Positions 51,074 through 61,841 of a DNA stretch of 64,000 bases are shown piece after piece. Source of the stretch: Sphingomonas sp. DG1-23. Its GTDB lineage: Bacteria; Pseudomonadota; Alphaproteobacteria; Sphingomonadales; Sphingomonadaceae. Position 1 is the first letter of the stretch. Each line of letters opens with the position of its first letter. The DNA lies in the NCBI RefSeq assembly GCF_030730875.1, contig NZ_JAVAMA010000005.1, forward strand, positions 62,001 to 126,000. Direction: 5' to 3'. Below the pieces are notes generated by a model. It made no database searches and was not told the DNA's origin. It worked only from the letters and a program-made list of their open reading frames with translations. Both the position numbers and the translations under genes were made by a program.

Positions 51074-51313
51074 CTATTCGCGCACTTCGATCGCGTCGCC
51101 GACACAGACCCGCGCGACTTCGGCGCCTTCCTCGTCGGTGACGGTGACGCGGCTGCCGAGCATCAGCCGGCCCTGGCGCTTGATCTGCTCGATCCCGAGG
51201 ATCAACGCCTCGCGCTTGGCCCATTCGCGCACGGCGCCGTCGTCGGGCAATTCGGCGCCGGCGGGATCGCTCGAATCCTCGGCGCCTTCGCGGTGGAAAT
51301 AATAACGCGACAT
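51074..51313 (-). CDS. DUF6894-family small protein
   Basis: 79 aa: opening MSRYYFHREGAEDSSDPAGAELPDDGAVREWAKREA, then RVTVTDEEGAEVARVCVGDAIEVRE, the pattern of DUF6894 (usually M-x-R-Y-F-F-H, D-x-x-G-x-x-L/P-D). Abundant in alphaproteobacteria; function unknown, often stress-linked. Single gene; ends 100 bases before the HTH gene. Confidence 0.8.
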   Translation of the reverse strand: MSRYYFHREGAEDSSDPAGAELPDDGAVREWAKREALILGIEQIKRQGRLMLGSRVTVTDEEGAEVARVCVGDAIEVRE

Positions 51314-51487
51314 GCCCGGAAAATGCGCGAGCCGTCGGGCCGGTTTCGCCGATCAACATGGATCAGGACGATTTCGATGCCCGCTCCCCTTCCGTTCAGG
51401 CGAGATCTGTATCATCGCGGATCATTGCCGCCCGCATCCGGCGAAACCCGGATTGGCGATGGCAACAAGGCTGGCTAAGCCACGGCC

Positions 51488-52312
51488 ATGCTTTCGCAAA
51501 TCGCCACGCTGCTCGCCCTCGTCTTCACACTGGTCCAGCCTGCGCAGACCGGCGGCCAGCCCGATCCGGCGCTCGAGGCCAAGGTCAAGGCGCTCGGCGA
51601 GCAGGCCGCCGCCGCGCAGGCCAAGGGCGATCAGGCGACGATGCTCGCGCGGTTCGACGACATCGTCACCCTCACCCAGAATCCCGATGCGATGCACAAG
51701 CTCGGCCATTTCTACGAAAGCGTGAAGGATGTGCCCGGCGCGCCGGCCAAGGCGCAGGGCTGGTTCGTCAAGGCGGCCGAGCTCGGCAATGGCGAGGCGC
51801 AGAAGGATCTCGCCAAACTGCTCGAGGGCGAGGCGGCTTTGTCGGACAAGGACTATGCCATCCTCGTCGAGGCGCTCGCGCGCGGCGCCGGCAAGGCGTT
51901 CAACCCCGAAGGCGATGCGATGCTCGAGAAACTCGCCGCCAAATATGGCGCCGCCACCCGATGTGCGGTCGATGCCGCAAAGCGCCTCGGCTATGTCGCC
52001 GACGATTCACAGGCGCTGATGAGCCGCGATCATCCGACCAACTGGTTTCGGGTGCGCAGCGGCAGCGGCACTTCGGCCCGCGGCGACCAGATCAACATTT
52101 ACGGTGCGGGTGACGACAACGGTTTCCTGCCGGGCGCGCGCTATGCCCGGCTCAAGGTCGGCGGCTCGGGCTTCACCGGCATCAAGGTGAACCGCTATCC
52201 GGGCGGCGAGGGCCGCACTCTCGAGGTCAAGGAATATACCGGCTATGTCGAGGCGCCCTCGCCCGAGGGCCAGCGCGACGTAGAGATGATCGCCAAAGCC
52301 TGCCGGAGCTGA
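51488..52312 (+). CDS. Exported Sel1/TPR-like hypothetical protein
   Basis: 274 aa, weak signal (MLSQIATLLALVFTLVQPAQTG). An alpha-helical part has Sel1-like units (LARFDDIVTLTQNPDAMHKLGHFYESVKDVPGAPAKAQGWFVKAAELGNGEAQKDLAKLLEGE). The C-terminal beta-rich half (PTNWFRVRSGSGTSARGDQINIYGAGDDNGFLPGARYARLKVGGSGFTGIKVNRYPGGEGRTLEVKEYTG) has no known family. Length and codon bias support a real gene. Convergent with the DUF4157 gene across a complex palindromic repeat. Confidence 0.78.
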   Translation: MLSQIATLLALVFTLVQPAQTGGQPDPALEAKVKALGEQAAAAQAKGDQATMLARFDDIVTLTQNPDAMHKLGHFYESVKDVPGAPAKAQGWFVKAAELGNGEAQKDLAKLLEGEAALSDKDYAILVEALARGAGKAFNPEGDAMLEKLAAKYGAATRCAVDAAKRLGYVADDSQALMSRDHPTNWFRVRSGSGTSARGDQINIYGAGDDNGFLPGARYARLKVGGSGFTGIKVNRYPGGEGRTLEVKEYTGYVEAPSPEGQRDVEMIAKACRS

Positions 52313-52324
52313 GCAGCCTCTCTT

Positions 52325-52491
52325 CGTCATCCCGGATGTTAGGCTTTCCCGGAAAACCGCAGGTTTTACGCTGGAAAGCCTTCAGTCCGGGATCCACTCC
52401 TCCGCCGGGGGCTTGCCTCACGGTGGATCCCGGACAGCTCGCTTTTCTTTTCAAATCAAAGATTTGAAGAAAATCGGCTTCCGGGATGACG
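52325..52491. repeat. Nested palindromic element predicted to fold as a three-armed cloverleaf
   Basis: Outer ends CGTCATCCCGG (52325) and CCGGGATGACG (to 52491). Inside are three separate hairpins: GGCTTTCC...GGAAAGCC (52342-52380), GTCCGGGATCCAC...GTGGATCCCGGAC (52385-52435) and TTTTCTTTTCAAATC-AAA-GATTTGAAGAAAA (52443-52473). Shares its ends with the simpler repeats at 5843 and 60695. It lies between the Sel1-like and DUF4157 genes, both of which end here. Confidence 0.8.
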
Positions 52492-52525
52492 GTGTGAACC
52501 TCGACCCCAAACGGGGCGCGCGCCC

Positions 52526-54181
52526 TCAAAAAATCACCGGCTCGCGGATCGGTCCGATCACCGGAATCGGCGCAGTCCCGGTCGCGACCGTCACCGGGTT
52601 GGCATAGTCGCGCCGCGCCTCGTGGAATTCGTGGAAGCTCTGGCCGCTGCGTTCGCCATACATCTGGAAATACCAGCGCGGATCGGCGCGGCCGCCGCGA
52701 TTGTCGCCGCGCGCGTAATTCTCCAGCGTCACCCGGTCGCCGCCGCTCTGCGCCACCACCGCGCCGAAATGATAGCCCCACGCCAGCACACGGTCCTCCT
52801 GCGCGCGTATGTCGCGCACCGTCGCGGTCCCACGCACGGGATCCGAAGCGATCTGCGGCCCCACCGTCGAGATCATATAGGCCTCGCCGACACCGGGCGC
52901 CGCCCAGCGATTCATCCCCAGCCGCTCGACCCGGTCGGTCTCCCACTCCTGCGCATGAAGATAGGCGCCGACATTGGCGTTGGGATCGAAGGTGCGGACT
53001 GGCTCGTCGAGCAGCCGCGCCAGCGAGTCGTTCGCCCGCATGCTGGCACGCGTGGTGAACAGGGGGCGATTGACGATCTGCGCGGCGAGATCGTTGCAAT
53101 TCTGCGACGGTGCGGCAGTGAAATCGGGGACGACCCGGCTCAGCGATTGCTGCGAGTACCAGCCGGTCAGGATCGTCAGCCTGCCGCCCTCGCGCTTGAG
53201 CCGGACATTCCCGCGCAGCGCATTATTGGCGTCGGCGATGACGTCGTCGGACGCGAAGAACGCCTTGGGCTGACGATTGACCAGAGTCGAATCCTCGATC
53301 GCCATGCTCGCATCGTCGGCGACGCGCAGCGACAGCGACCGCGCATTGCGCCGCCGGTCGACGACATTGGCCCGATCGCCTCGGCCCTGCGCAAGGAACT
53401 CATGGACCCCGGTGCGCCCGCCGCTGCGTGCCTGCGCGCTGAACATGGTGTTCGGCGGGATGACGACATAGGGATAGCCGAACCACGGCCGGTTCCGCGG
53501 CGTCGGCATCTGGGTGAGGAACTTGTCGCGTCCGACCACGGTGTAGCGCTGGATCGGCCGGCCGGCATGCGCGGGGGCCGGCCGCTGCGGCGGCGCCGCT
53601 CGATCCCGTGTCGCGAGCTTGCGCTGCACCGGCGCGCGATGCATCGCCGCGCGCTGGCCCAGCCGGTCGGCCTCGGCCTCGAGCGCGCGGTCCTGCACTA
53701 TCGAGACCCCATCGCCGCTCGCCCGGACCCGGCCCTGCCGCTGCTGGACGACATGGGCGAGTTCGTGGCCGAGCAATTGCTGCCCCTGCACCGAATCGGG
53801 CTGATAGCGCCCCGGCGCGAAATAGATGTCGTTGCCGGTGGTGAAGGCGATCGCCCCGATCCGCGCGGGCTGCGCCCCGACATGGACGCGCACGCCCGAA
53901 AAATCGGCGCCGAACGCCGCCTCCATCCTGGCGAGCAGAGGCGCCGGCAGCGGACTGCCCCCGCTCCGCGCCAGCCCGAGCTGGACCGGATCGACGGCAA
54001 AGCTTCCCTCGCCACCCTTCGCCTGAACCGCGGCGGCTCTGCTCGAAAAAGCCGGCGCAGGCGGCCCCGGCCGCACCGGTCCCGCCACGCCCCGCCGCTG
54101 CACCACCGCCGCAGGGCGCACGCCGGGCAGCGGCCGCGCCTGCCCGCCGACAAAATATCCCTGGATCACGCGTGCCGCCAA
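52526..54181 (-). CDS. DUF4157 (eCIS-core) protein with possible C-terminal Cys-His hydrolase domain
   Basis: 551 aa, TTG start (54181) with GGAG 7 bases upstream. Pro/Arg/Gln-rich N-terminus (1-75), then the DUF4157 domain at about 77-152: LPAPLLARMEAAFGADFSGVRVHVG, FTTGNDIYFAPGRY, and HELAHVVQQ (His139, Glu140, His143) with an acidic third-ligand region ALEAEAD. The C-terminal portion (about 212-545) has Cys362 (QNCNDLA), His471 (WGYHFGAVVAQ) and Glu487-Asn488 (RVTLENYA), the spacing of a papain/CHAP-like hydrolase (inference). DUF4157 proteins accompany extracellular contractile injection systems elsewhere; no such genes are in this window. No signal peptide. Confidence 0.88.
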   Translation of the reverse strand: MAARVIQGYFVGGQARPLPGVRPAAVVQRRGVAGPVRPGPPAPAFSSRAAAVQAKGGEGSFAVDPVQLGLARSGGSPLPAPLLARMEAAFGADFSGVRVHVGAQPARIGAIAFTTGNDIYFAPGRYQPDSVQGQQLLGHELAHVVQQRQGRVRASGDGVSIVQDRALEAEADRLGQRAAMHRAPVQRKLATRDRAAPPQRPAPAHAGRPIQRYTVVGRDKFLTQMPTPRNRPWFGYPYVVIPPNTMFSAQARSGGRTGVHEFLAQGRGDRANVVDRRRNARSLSLRVADDASMAIEDSTLVNRQPKAFFASDDVIADANNALRGNVRLKREGGRLTILTGWYSQQSLSRVVPDFTAAPSQNCNDLAAQIVNRPLFTTRASMRANDSLARLLDEPVRTFDPNANVGAYLHAQEWETDRVERLGMNRWAAPGVGEAYMISTVGPQIASDPVRGTATVRDIRAQEDRVLAWGYHFGAVVAQSGGDRVTLENYARGDNRGGRADPRWYFQMYGERSGQSFHEFHEARRDYANPVTVATGTAPIPVIGPIREPVIF

Positions 54182-54476
54182 AGTCTCGCTCCACGCCGAG
54201 TCCGCTTATTCTAGACCAACACGAAATCGGGGCAAGCAGTCCAGCGCGCGATCAATCGGTTCAGGAGAGACTGCGCTGGCATGTCCCGACCGTGCGCAAC
54301 CCGCCCTCGTCTCGTTCACCTTGATCGAAAACCCCGCCCTTCCCCTGCCGCCGCCTCCGCGCTAAGGCCCGCACGAATCTCGCATTCGCAGCACCCAACC
54401 GGCGCGCCCGCGCGGTCCTTGTCGGACCTGCGTCCCCCGAGCGCCCGGGCCGGACAAAGAAAGGACCCCGCGCCCC

Positions 54477-57146
<2,670 letters not shown>

Positions 57147-57160
57147 GGGCGGGCCAAACA

Positions 57161-57194
57161 AAAGGCCGCGGTGGATCTCCACCGCGGCCTTTTT
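57161..57194. terminator. Bidirectional Rho-independent terminator of acnA and the convergent FKBP gene
   Basis: Perfect 14-bp stem AAAGGCCGCGGTGG/CCACCGCGGCCTTT with an ATCT loop. T-run TTTTT on the plus strand and TTTTGTTTGG on the minus strand, 14 bases after the acnA stop. Confidence 0.95.
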
Positions 57195-57218
57195 GCTGCC
57201 CGCTCGCCTGATGCGCTC

Positions 57219-57247
57219 CCCTCCCGCTTGCGGGAGGGGGATCCGCC
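57219..57247. repeat. CTCCCCTCCCGC/GCGGGAGGGGG hairpin
   Basis: Single hairpin CTCCCCTCCCGCTTGCGGGA with continuation GGGGG, in the intergenic gap before the FKBP stop codon. It has the outer-stem style of the TCCTCCC arms but no inner GACGGAGGGGGC end, so it is listed apart from that family. Confidence 0.55.
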
Positions 57248-57257
57248 GGGACGGCGC

Positions 57258-57773
57258 TTACTCCCCGACTCCCAGCAATTCGATCTTGAACAGCAAGGTC
57301 GCGCCGCCGGGGATCGGCCCCTTGCCGACCGGACCGTAAGCGAGGTCCGAAGGCGAGGCGATCTCGATCGTGTCGCCCACGCCCATCTGCGGCACCGCCA
57401 TCTGCCACGCCGGGATCAGCGCGCCGAGCGGGAAGCTCGCCGGCTCGCCGCGGCTGTACGAGCTGTCGAACTCGGTGCCGTCGATCAGGGTGCCGGCATA
57501 ATGGATCTTGACCATGTCCTGCACGGTCGGATGCTTGCCCGAGCCGTCGCCCTTGATCCGCCGCCAGCGCAGCCCGCCGGGCAGCGACTGCCAGCCGTCG
57601 CTCGCCTTCAATTGCGCCAGCGCCAGCATCTGCCGGTTGTGCCACGCCGCATCCTGCGACGGGCCCTGCTCGCCGCCGGCCTGCATTCCCATCGCCATCG
57701 CCACCGCCGCCGTGCCGGCCAGCACCACGGCAAGGCCGAGCCCGACGAATTTCGCGTTCTTCAAACCAGTCAC
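57258..57773 (-). CDS. FKBP-type peptidyl-prolyl isomerase
   Basis: 171 aa, N-terminal membrane anchor or signal (LGLAVVLAGTAAVAMAMGMQAG, about 11-32) then the FKBP fold with KIHYAGTLIDGTEFDSSYSRGEPASFPLG, ALIPAWQMAVPQMGVGDTIEIASPSDLAYG and IPGGATLLFKIELL. Assists folding of exported or membrane proteins. Separated by about 46 bases from the DUF6916-like gene upstream on the same strand. Uses the shared terminator at 57161. Confidence 0.95.
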   Translation of the reverse strand: MTGLKNAKFVGLGLAVVLAGTAAVAMAMGMQAGGEQGPSQDAAWHNRQMLALAQLKASDGWQSLPGGLRWRRIKGDGSGKHPTVQDMVKIHYAGTLIDGTEFDSSYSRGEPASFPLGALIPAWQMAVPQMGVGDTIEIASPSDLAYGPVGKGPIPGGATLLFKIELLGVGE

Positions 57774-57819
57774 TCCTGTCCCGGATCGTTACCGGACAGC
57801 GCCATAGCGTGGCGACGGC

Positions 57820-58260
57820 CTAGTTGAACAGCGCGTAGAGGACCGCCTTGCCGCGCTTGTCCGCGCCGCGGCCGAGGAACAGGTCGATCGCTCCCTTGAC
57901 CGGATGCGCGACCGAATAGGTCCGCTGGCCGGCGGGCGCGAGACGCGCCTCCATCTCGAACCAGGCAGTGAAGGGCTGGAAGCGCGCAAGCTCGGCCGGC
58001 CGCTTCGGATCGATCGCCGGACGCTCGACCATGACCAGCCGGGCGACGGCCTTGCCCGCCTCGCCGCCGATCAGGAAGCTCGCGCCGGCCAGCTTCTCCC
58101 ACTCAGCCACTTCGCTCGGCGCGGACGGCGCGGTCTGGCGCTTGAACGAAGGCAGCGGCGCCCGCGCCAGCTTGGCGACGGCCAGCGGCCCCGCGACAAT
58201 GGCGGCGGCGCCACCGCCCAGCACGAACGCGCGCCGCGAACTACGACTCATGGTTTTCAT
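57820..58260 (-). CDS. Tat-exported DUF6916-like protein
   Basis: 146 aa. N-terminus MKTMSRSSRRAFVLGGGAAAIVAGPLAVAKLA has twin arginines and a hydrophobic core, a likely Tat signal (Arg9/Arg10). The rest (LAGASFLIGGEAGKAVARLVMVERPAID, FQPFTAWFEMEARLAPAGQRTYSVAHPVKGAIDLFLGRGADK, AVLYALFN) matches the DUF6916 pattern. GGGGGGTGA precedes ATG 58260. Function unknown. Confidence 0.78.
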   Translation of the reverse strand: MKTMSRSSRRAFVLGGGAAAIVAGPLAVAKLARAPLPSFKRQTAPSAPSEVAEWEKLAGASFLIGGEAGKAVARLVMVERPAIDPKRPAELARFQPFTAWFEMEARLAPAGQRTYSVAHPVKGAIDLFLGRGADKRGKAVLYALFN

Positions 58261-58350
58261 TGATGTCACCCCCCGGTGCGCCGAGCCTAGCCCGGCTGGC
58301 CGCAACGCACCAGAAACATCTCCAGGACGAGCGTTCCCGATCCTGGACGA

Positions 58351-59217
58351 TTAGCCCAGCGCCCGGCCCGCCACCGCATCGAGCTTCGCCAGCAGATCAG
58401 GATCGCGCGCCGAAGGCGCCGTGATCAGCGCGGTGTCGAGACAATTATCGATCGGCGAGGCCGGCCGCTCCGCGGGCAGTCCGCGCAGCAGATGCATCAC
58501 CATCGCGCGCGCCTTGACGGCATTGGCCGAGAGCTGGGCGATCACCTGCGCCACGTCGACCGCCTCCTCGCCTTCGCGCCAGCAATCATAGTCGGTGACC
58601 ATGCCGACCAACGCGTAGGGCAGCTCTGCCTCGCGCGCGAGCTTGGCCTCGGGCATGCCGGTCATGCCGATGATGTGGCAGCCCCAATTGCGATAGAGAT
58701 GGCTCTCGGCGCGGGTCGAGAATTGCGGCCCTTCCATCGCCAGATAGGTGCCGCCGACATGCGTCTCCGCCCCCGCCGCCCGCGCTGCGTCGACAGCCAA
58801 TGCCGACAGTCGCGGGCATACCGGATCGGCCATCGAGACATGCGCGACCATGCCCGTCCCGAAAAAGCTCGACGGCCGCCCCTTGGTGCGGTCGATGAAT
58901 TGGTCGGCGATGGTGAAGCTGCCCGGCGGACGGTCCTCGATCAGACTGCCGACCGAGGACACCGCGAGAATATCGGTGACTCCCAGCCGCTTGAGCACGT
59001 CGATATTGGCGCGCGCGTTGAGTTCGGACGGGCTGATCCGGTGCCCGCGCCCGTGCCGCGGCAGGAAAACCACGCGGACATGGCCGACTCGGCCGACAAA
59101 GCATGCGTCGGAGGGCCGCCCCCACGGGCTCCCCGTCTCGACCCATTCACCGTCTTCAATTCCTTCGACGTCGTACAGTCCCGAACCGCCGATGATTCCG
59201 ATCGTCCAGCCGCTCAC
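58351..59217 (-). CDS. mtnP: S-methyl-5'-thioadenosine phosphorylase
   Basis: 288-aa cytosolic phosphorylase releasing adenine and 5-methylthioribose-1-phosphate from methylthioadenosine in methionine salvage. Family motifs: IGIIGGSGLYDVEGIED, FLPRHGRGHRISPSELNARANIDVLKRLGV, VSSVGSLIEDRPPGSFTIADQFIDRT, YLAMEGPQFSTRAESHLYRNWGCHIIGMTGMPEAKLAREAELPYALVGMVTDYD. GTG start overlaps the TGA of the APC permease by four bases. A 6-oxopurine specificity is possible but the motif set favours MTA. Confidence 0.95.
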   Translation of the reverse strand: MSGWTIGIIGGSGLYDVEGIEDGEWVETGSPWGRPSDACFVGRVGHVRVVFLPRHGRGHRISPSELNARANIDVLKRLGVTDILAVSSVGSLIEDRPPGSFTIADQFIDRTKGRPSSFFGTGMVAHVSMADPVCPRLSALAVDAARAAGAETHVGGTYLAMEGPQFSTRAESHLYRNWGCHIIGMTGMPEAKLAREAELPYALVGMVTDYDCWREGEEAVDVAQVIAQLSANAVKARAMVMHLLRGLPAERPASPIDNCLDTALITAPSARDPDLLAKLDAVAGRALG

Positions 59218-60635
59218 GCCACCCCCTTGTCCACGTTGCGCCGCGCCCAGCCGAAATAGAGCAGCAGTCCGATGATGTTCCACGCGCCGAACAGCAATTG
59301 CGTCTGATGCGGCAGGCTTATGAAAAGATAGAGACAGCCGAACGCCGCGCCGAGCCCGACCAGCCACGCCGCCGGCGCGCGGAACGGGCGCACCGCATCG
59401 GGCGCGCGGCGACGCATCACCAGCATGCAGATGCCCACTGCTGCGAACGCGGTCAGCGTGCCGGCATTGGCGAGCGCGGCGATCTGATCGATCGGGAAGA
59501 ACGCCGCGAAGAAGCTCACCACACAGGCAGTGAAGATCGTGATCCGCACCGGCGTCCCGCGTCGCGACACCGCCGCGAGGCGCTCGGGCAGCATGCGATC
59601 GCGTGCCATCACGAAGAAGATGCGGCTCTGGCCATACAGAAAGGCGAGGATCACCGTCGGCAGCGCGACGATCGTGCACCCGGCGAGGAATTTGGCGGCT
59701 CCGGGCTGGCCGAGCTCGCGCAGGATCAGCGCGAGCGGCTCGGGGCTGTTGGTGAAGCGCGTATAGCCGATCGCGCCCACCGCGGCGACGGCGACGATCA
59801 TGTAGATCGCGACGCACGCCACCATCGAGCCGACGATGCCGATCGAGAGATCGCGCGCCGGGTTCTTCGCTTCCTCGGCCGCGGTCGAGATCGCGTCGAA
59901 GCCGTAGAATGCGAAGAAGATGATCGCCGCCGCCGCCATCACCCCGCGCTCGACGCCGTCCGGCGACAGGTGCTTGGCGAAGCCGAACGGTGCGAATGGT
60001 GCGAGATTGGCCGCGTCGAAATAGGGCAAGGCGACGGCGACGAACACCGCGAGCGCGATCAGCTTGACCACCACGAGGATCGCGTTGAGCGTCGCGCTCT
60101 CGCGCGTGCCGAGGATGAGCAGCCCCGCAACCAGCCAGACGACGAACAGGGCGGGCACGTTCACGCCCCATTGCATGACCTGCCACCGGTCCATCAGCGG
60201 GCCATGGGTGAGCGCTTCCGGCACCCCCATCGCGGTCAGGAACGGCGTCGCATAGCCCGACCAGCCGACTGCCACCGTGCCGACCACGAGGGTATATTCG
60301 GCGAGCAGGCTCCACCCGACCACCCAGGCGATGATCTCGCCGAGCACGACATAGCTGTAGGTATAGGCGCTGCCCGAGGCGGGAATCATCGTCGCCATCT
60401 CGGCATATGCCAGCGCCGCGCACGCGCAGATCGCCCCCGCGACGACGAAGGACAGGATCACCGCCGGCCCTGCCCGATCGGCCCCGACTCCGATCAGCGT
60501 GAGGATGCCGGTCCCGACGATCGCCCCGACCCCGAGCGCGACGAGATGCGGCCACGACAAGGTCCGCGCGAGCTGGCGCCCCTCAGCCCGATCCGCCTCC
60601 GCGACGATCGCCTTCAGGCGAAACAGGCTGGCCAT
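59214..60635 (-). CDS. APC superfamily amino-acid permease
   Basis: 473-aa inner-membrane transporter, 12-13 helices. N-terminal RTLSWPHLVALGVGAIVGTGILTLIGVGA carries the substrate-binding GxGIxxGTG turn, followed by AYAEMATMIPASGSAYTYSYVVLGEIIAWVVGWSLLAEY and FFAFYGFDAISTAAEEAKNPARDLSIGIVGSM, typical of cationic amino-acid/YhdG-like permeases. Translationally coupled with mtnP, so methionine or a related metabolite could be the cargo (inference). AAGGGAGAG precedes ATG. Confidence 0.92.
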   Translation of the reverse strand: MASLFRLKAIVAEADRAEGRQLARTLSWPHLVALGVGAIVGTGILTLIGVGADRAGPAVILSFVVAGAICACAALAYAEMATMIPASGSAYTYSYVVLGEIIAWVVGWSLLAEYTLVVGTVAVGWSGYATPFLTAMGVPEALTHGPLMDRWQVMQWGVNVPALFVVWLVAGLLILGTRESATLNAILVVVKLIALAVFVAVALPYFDAANLAPFAPFGFAKHLSPDGVERGVMAAAAIIFFAFYGFDAISTAAEEAKNPARDLSIGIVGSMVACVAIYMIVAVAAVGAIGYTRFTNSPEPLALILRELGQPGAAKFLAGCTIVALPTVILAFLYGQSRIFFVMARDRMLPERLAAVSRRGTPVRITIFTACVVSFFAAFFPIDQIAALANAGTLTAFAAVGICMLVMRRRAPDAVRPFRAPAAWLVGLGAAFGCLYLFISLPHQTQLLFGAWNIIGLLLYFGWARRNVDKGVA

Positions 60636-60694
60636 GTCATCTCTCCCTTGGGTTGCGAAGGGTGATAGCGCCTCGCTTGGGGCTTACAACCACT

Positions 60695-60802
60695 CGTCAC
60701 CCCGGCCTTGTGCCGGGGTCCACGGTGCGGCGACCGCTGCATTCACGCATCTACACCTTTCGCCTTCGGCGCGGTGGACCCCGGCACAAGGCCGGAGTGA
60801 CG
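60695..60802. repeat. Palindromic intergenic repeat with 29-bp inverted ends
   Basis: Left end begins CGTCACCCCGGCCTTGTGCC and right end is its complement with one mismatch in 29; about 50 bases in between (CCTTTCGCCTTCGGCGCGG). Ends share CGTCA-CCGG with 5843 and 52325. Lies between the divergent APC permease and rhodanese genes. Confidence 0.88.
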
Positions 60803-60869
60803 AAACTTGTTCAGGGTTGGTGCAGCCAGACACCGTGATCGTCACGGCATCGATCGAAGGAGTGTCCCG

Positions 60870-61373
60870 ATGCTGCTCCCCGCCCTCGCCTTGCTGCTCG
60901 CCGTTCCGAACGATCCCGCGCCCAATCCGCAGGTCGATTATGCCGGCTTCGCCGCGCTCACCCGCGACGTGCACAGGCTCCGCGCGCCGCGCCTGCTCGA
61001 CTTCGCTGCGTTCAAGGCGAAGGCCGCGGACAAGCATGCGTTGATCCTCGACGCCCGCTCGGCGGACAAGTTCGCGGAAGGGCATATCGCCGGCGCGGTC
61101 AATCTGCCGCTCACCGACTTCACTGCCGAGGCATTGGCCAAAGCGATCGGGCCGAACCGCGACCGCCCGATCCTGATCTATTGCAACAATAATTTCTCGA
61201 ACCACCGCGCCCCGGTGATGCTCAAGAAAGCCGAGCTCGCACTCAACATCCAGACCTTCATCAACCTTGTCGGCTATGGCTATCCCAATGTCTGGGAATT
61301 GCGCGACGTGGTGGATTTCGAAGATCCCAAGGTCGGCTGGACCACCGGTCCTAGCTCGCCGGGTGGTACATGA
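60870..61373 (+). CDS. Exported rhodanese-domain protein
   Basis: 167 aa: signal MLLPALALLLAVPNDPAP, then a rhodanese fold with LILDARSADKFAEGHIAGAVNLPLTDF and catalytic Cys105 in IYCNNNFSN. Periplasmic sulfurtransferase-type protein; the CNNNFSN active loop is unusual compared with CRxGxR(S/T). GAAGGAG is a strong ribosome site for ATG 60870. Overlaps the end of the convergent YCII-like gene by 23 bases. Confidence 0.9.
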   Translation: MLLPALALLLAVPNDPAPNPQVDYAGFAALTRDVHRLRAPRLLDFAAFKAKAADKHALILDARSADKFAEGHIAGAVNLPLTDFTAEALAKAIGPNRDRPILIYCNNNFSNHRAPVMLKKAELALNIQTFINLVGYGYPNVWELRDVVDFEDPKVGWTTGPSSPGGT

Positions 61374-61689
61374 ACTCGCGGAGTTCCTGCGCGCAGCGGC
61401 ACGCGACGGCGAGCTTTCGCGCCCATTCGACGGCATCCGCGCGCGTCGGCAATTCGAGCACGGTGAACCCGCCGTCGAGGCGGCTGCCCGGATAGGTCTG
61501 GTCGGAGACCGACCCGTCGCCCGAGACCAGCATGGGGTCGATCTGCGCGTTTATGCCCCCGCCGAACACATAGACGCCCGCCGCCTTGGCCTCTTCGATC
61601 ACCGCAAGCGAATCGGCCGAGACGATCGGGAAGTCTTCCGGGGTGAGCACTAAGGCTTCGCTCGGGAAGGAGATGAGGTATTTGGTCAT
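61351..61689 (-). CDS. YCII-related (DGPF-like) protein
   Basis: 112-aa cytosolic ferredoxin-like fold. Opening MTKYLISFPSEAL, then VSADSLAVIEEAKAAGVYVFGGGINAQIDPMLVSGDGSVSDQTYPGSRLDGGFTVLELPTRADAVEWARKLAVACRCAQELREF, matching YCII/PhnB-type sequences annotated as transcription-initiation-protein or DGPFAETKE-like. Role unknown. The ATG has no clear Shine-Dalgarno; start taken from homology-like length. Confidence 0.8.
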   Translation of the reverse strand: MTKYLISFPSEALVLTPEDFPIVSADSLAVIEEAKAAGVYVFGGGINAQIDPMLVSGDGSVSDQTYPGSRLDGGFTVLELPTRADAVEWARKLAVACRCAQELREFMYHPAS

Positions 61690-61841
61690 TCGGCGATGAT
61701 GCATCGCCGAGCCCGGCAGAGTCCACGCCGTTCGACTATTTGCGGCCCACTGCCTCGACCCGCTTTCGGGCGGCCGGCGAACCGTATAGGGCGCTGACGA
61801 CGCCGCCTCTCGCCCGGCCGGGCGCAATCTCCGTGGATTCG

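Noticed and set aside
51358..52113. 251-residue plus-strand frame overlapping the Sel1-like gene
   Set aside because: Second-frame Arg/Ala-rich translation; the 51488 frame has the signal peptide and repeat structure.
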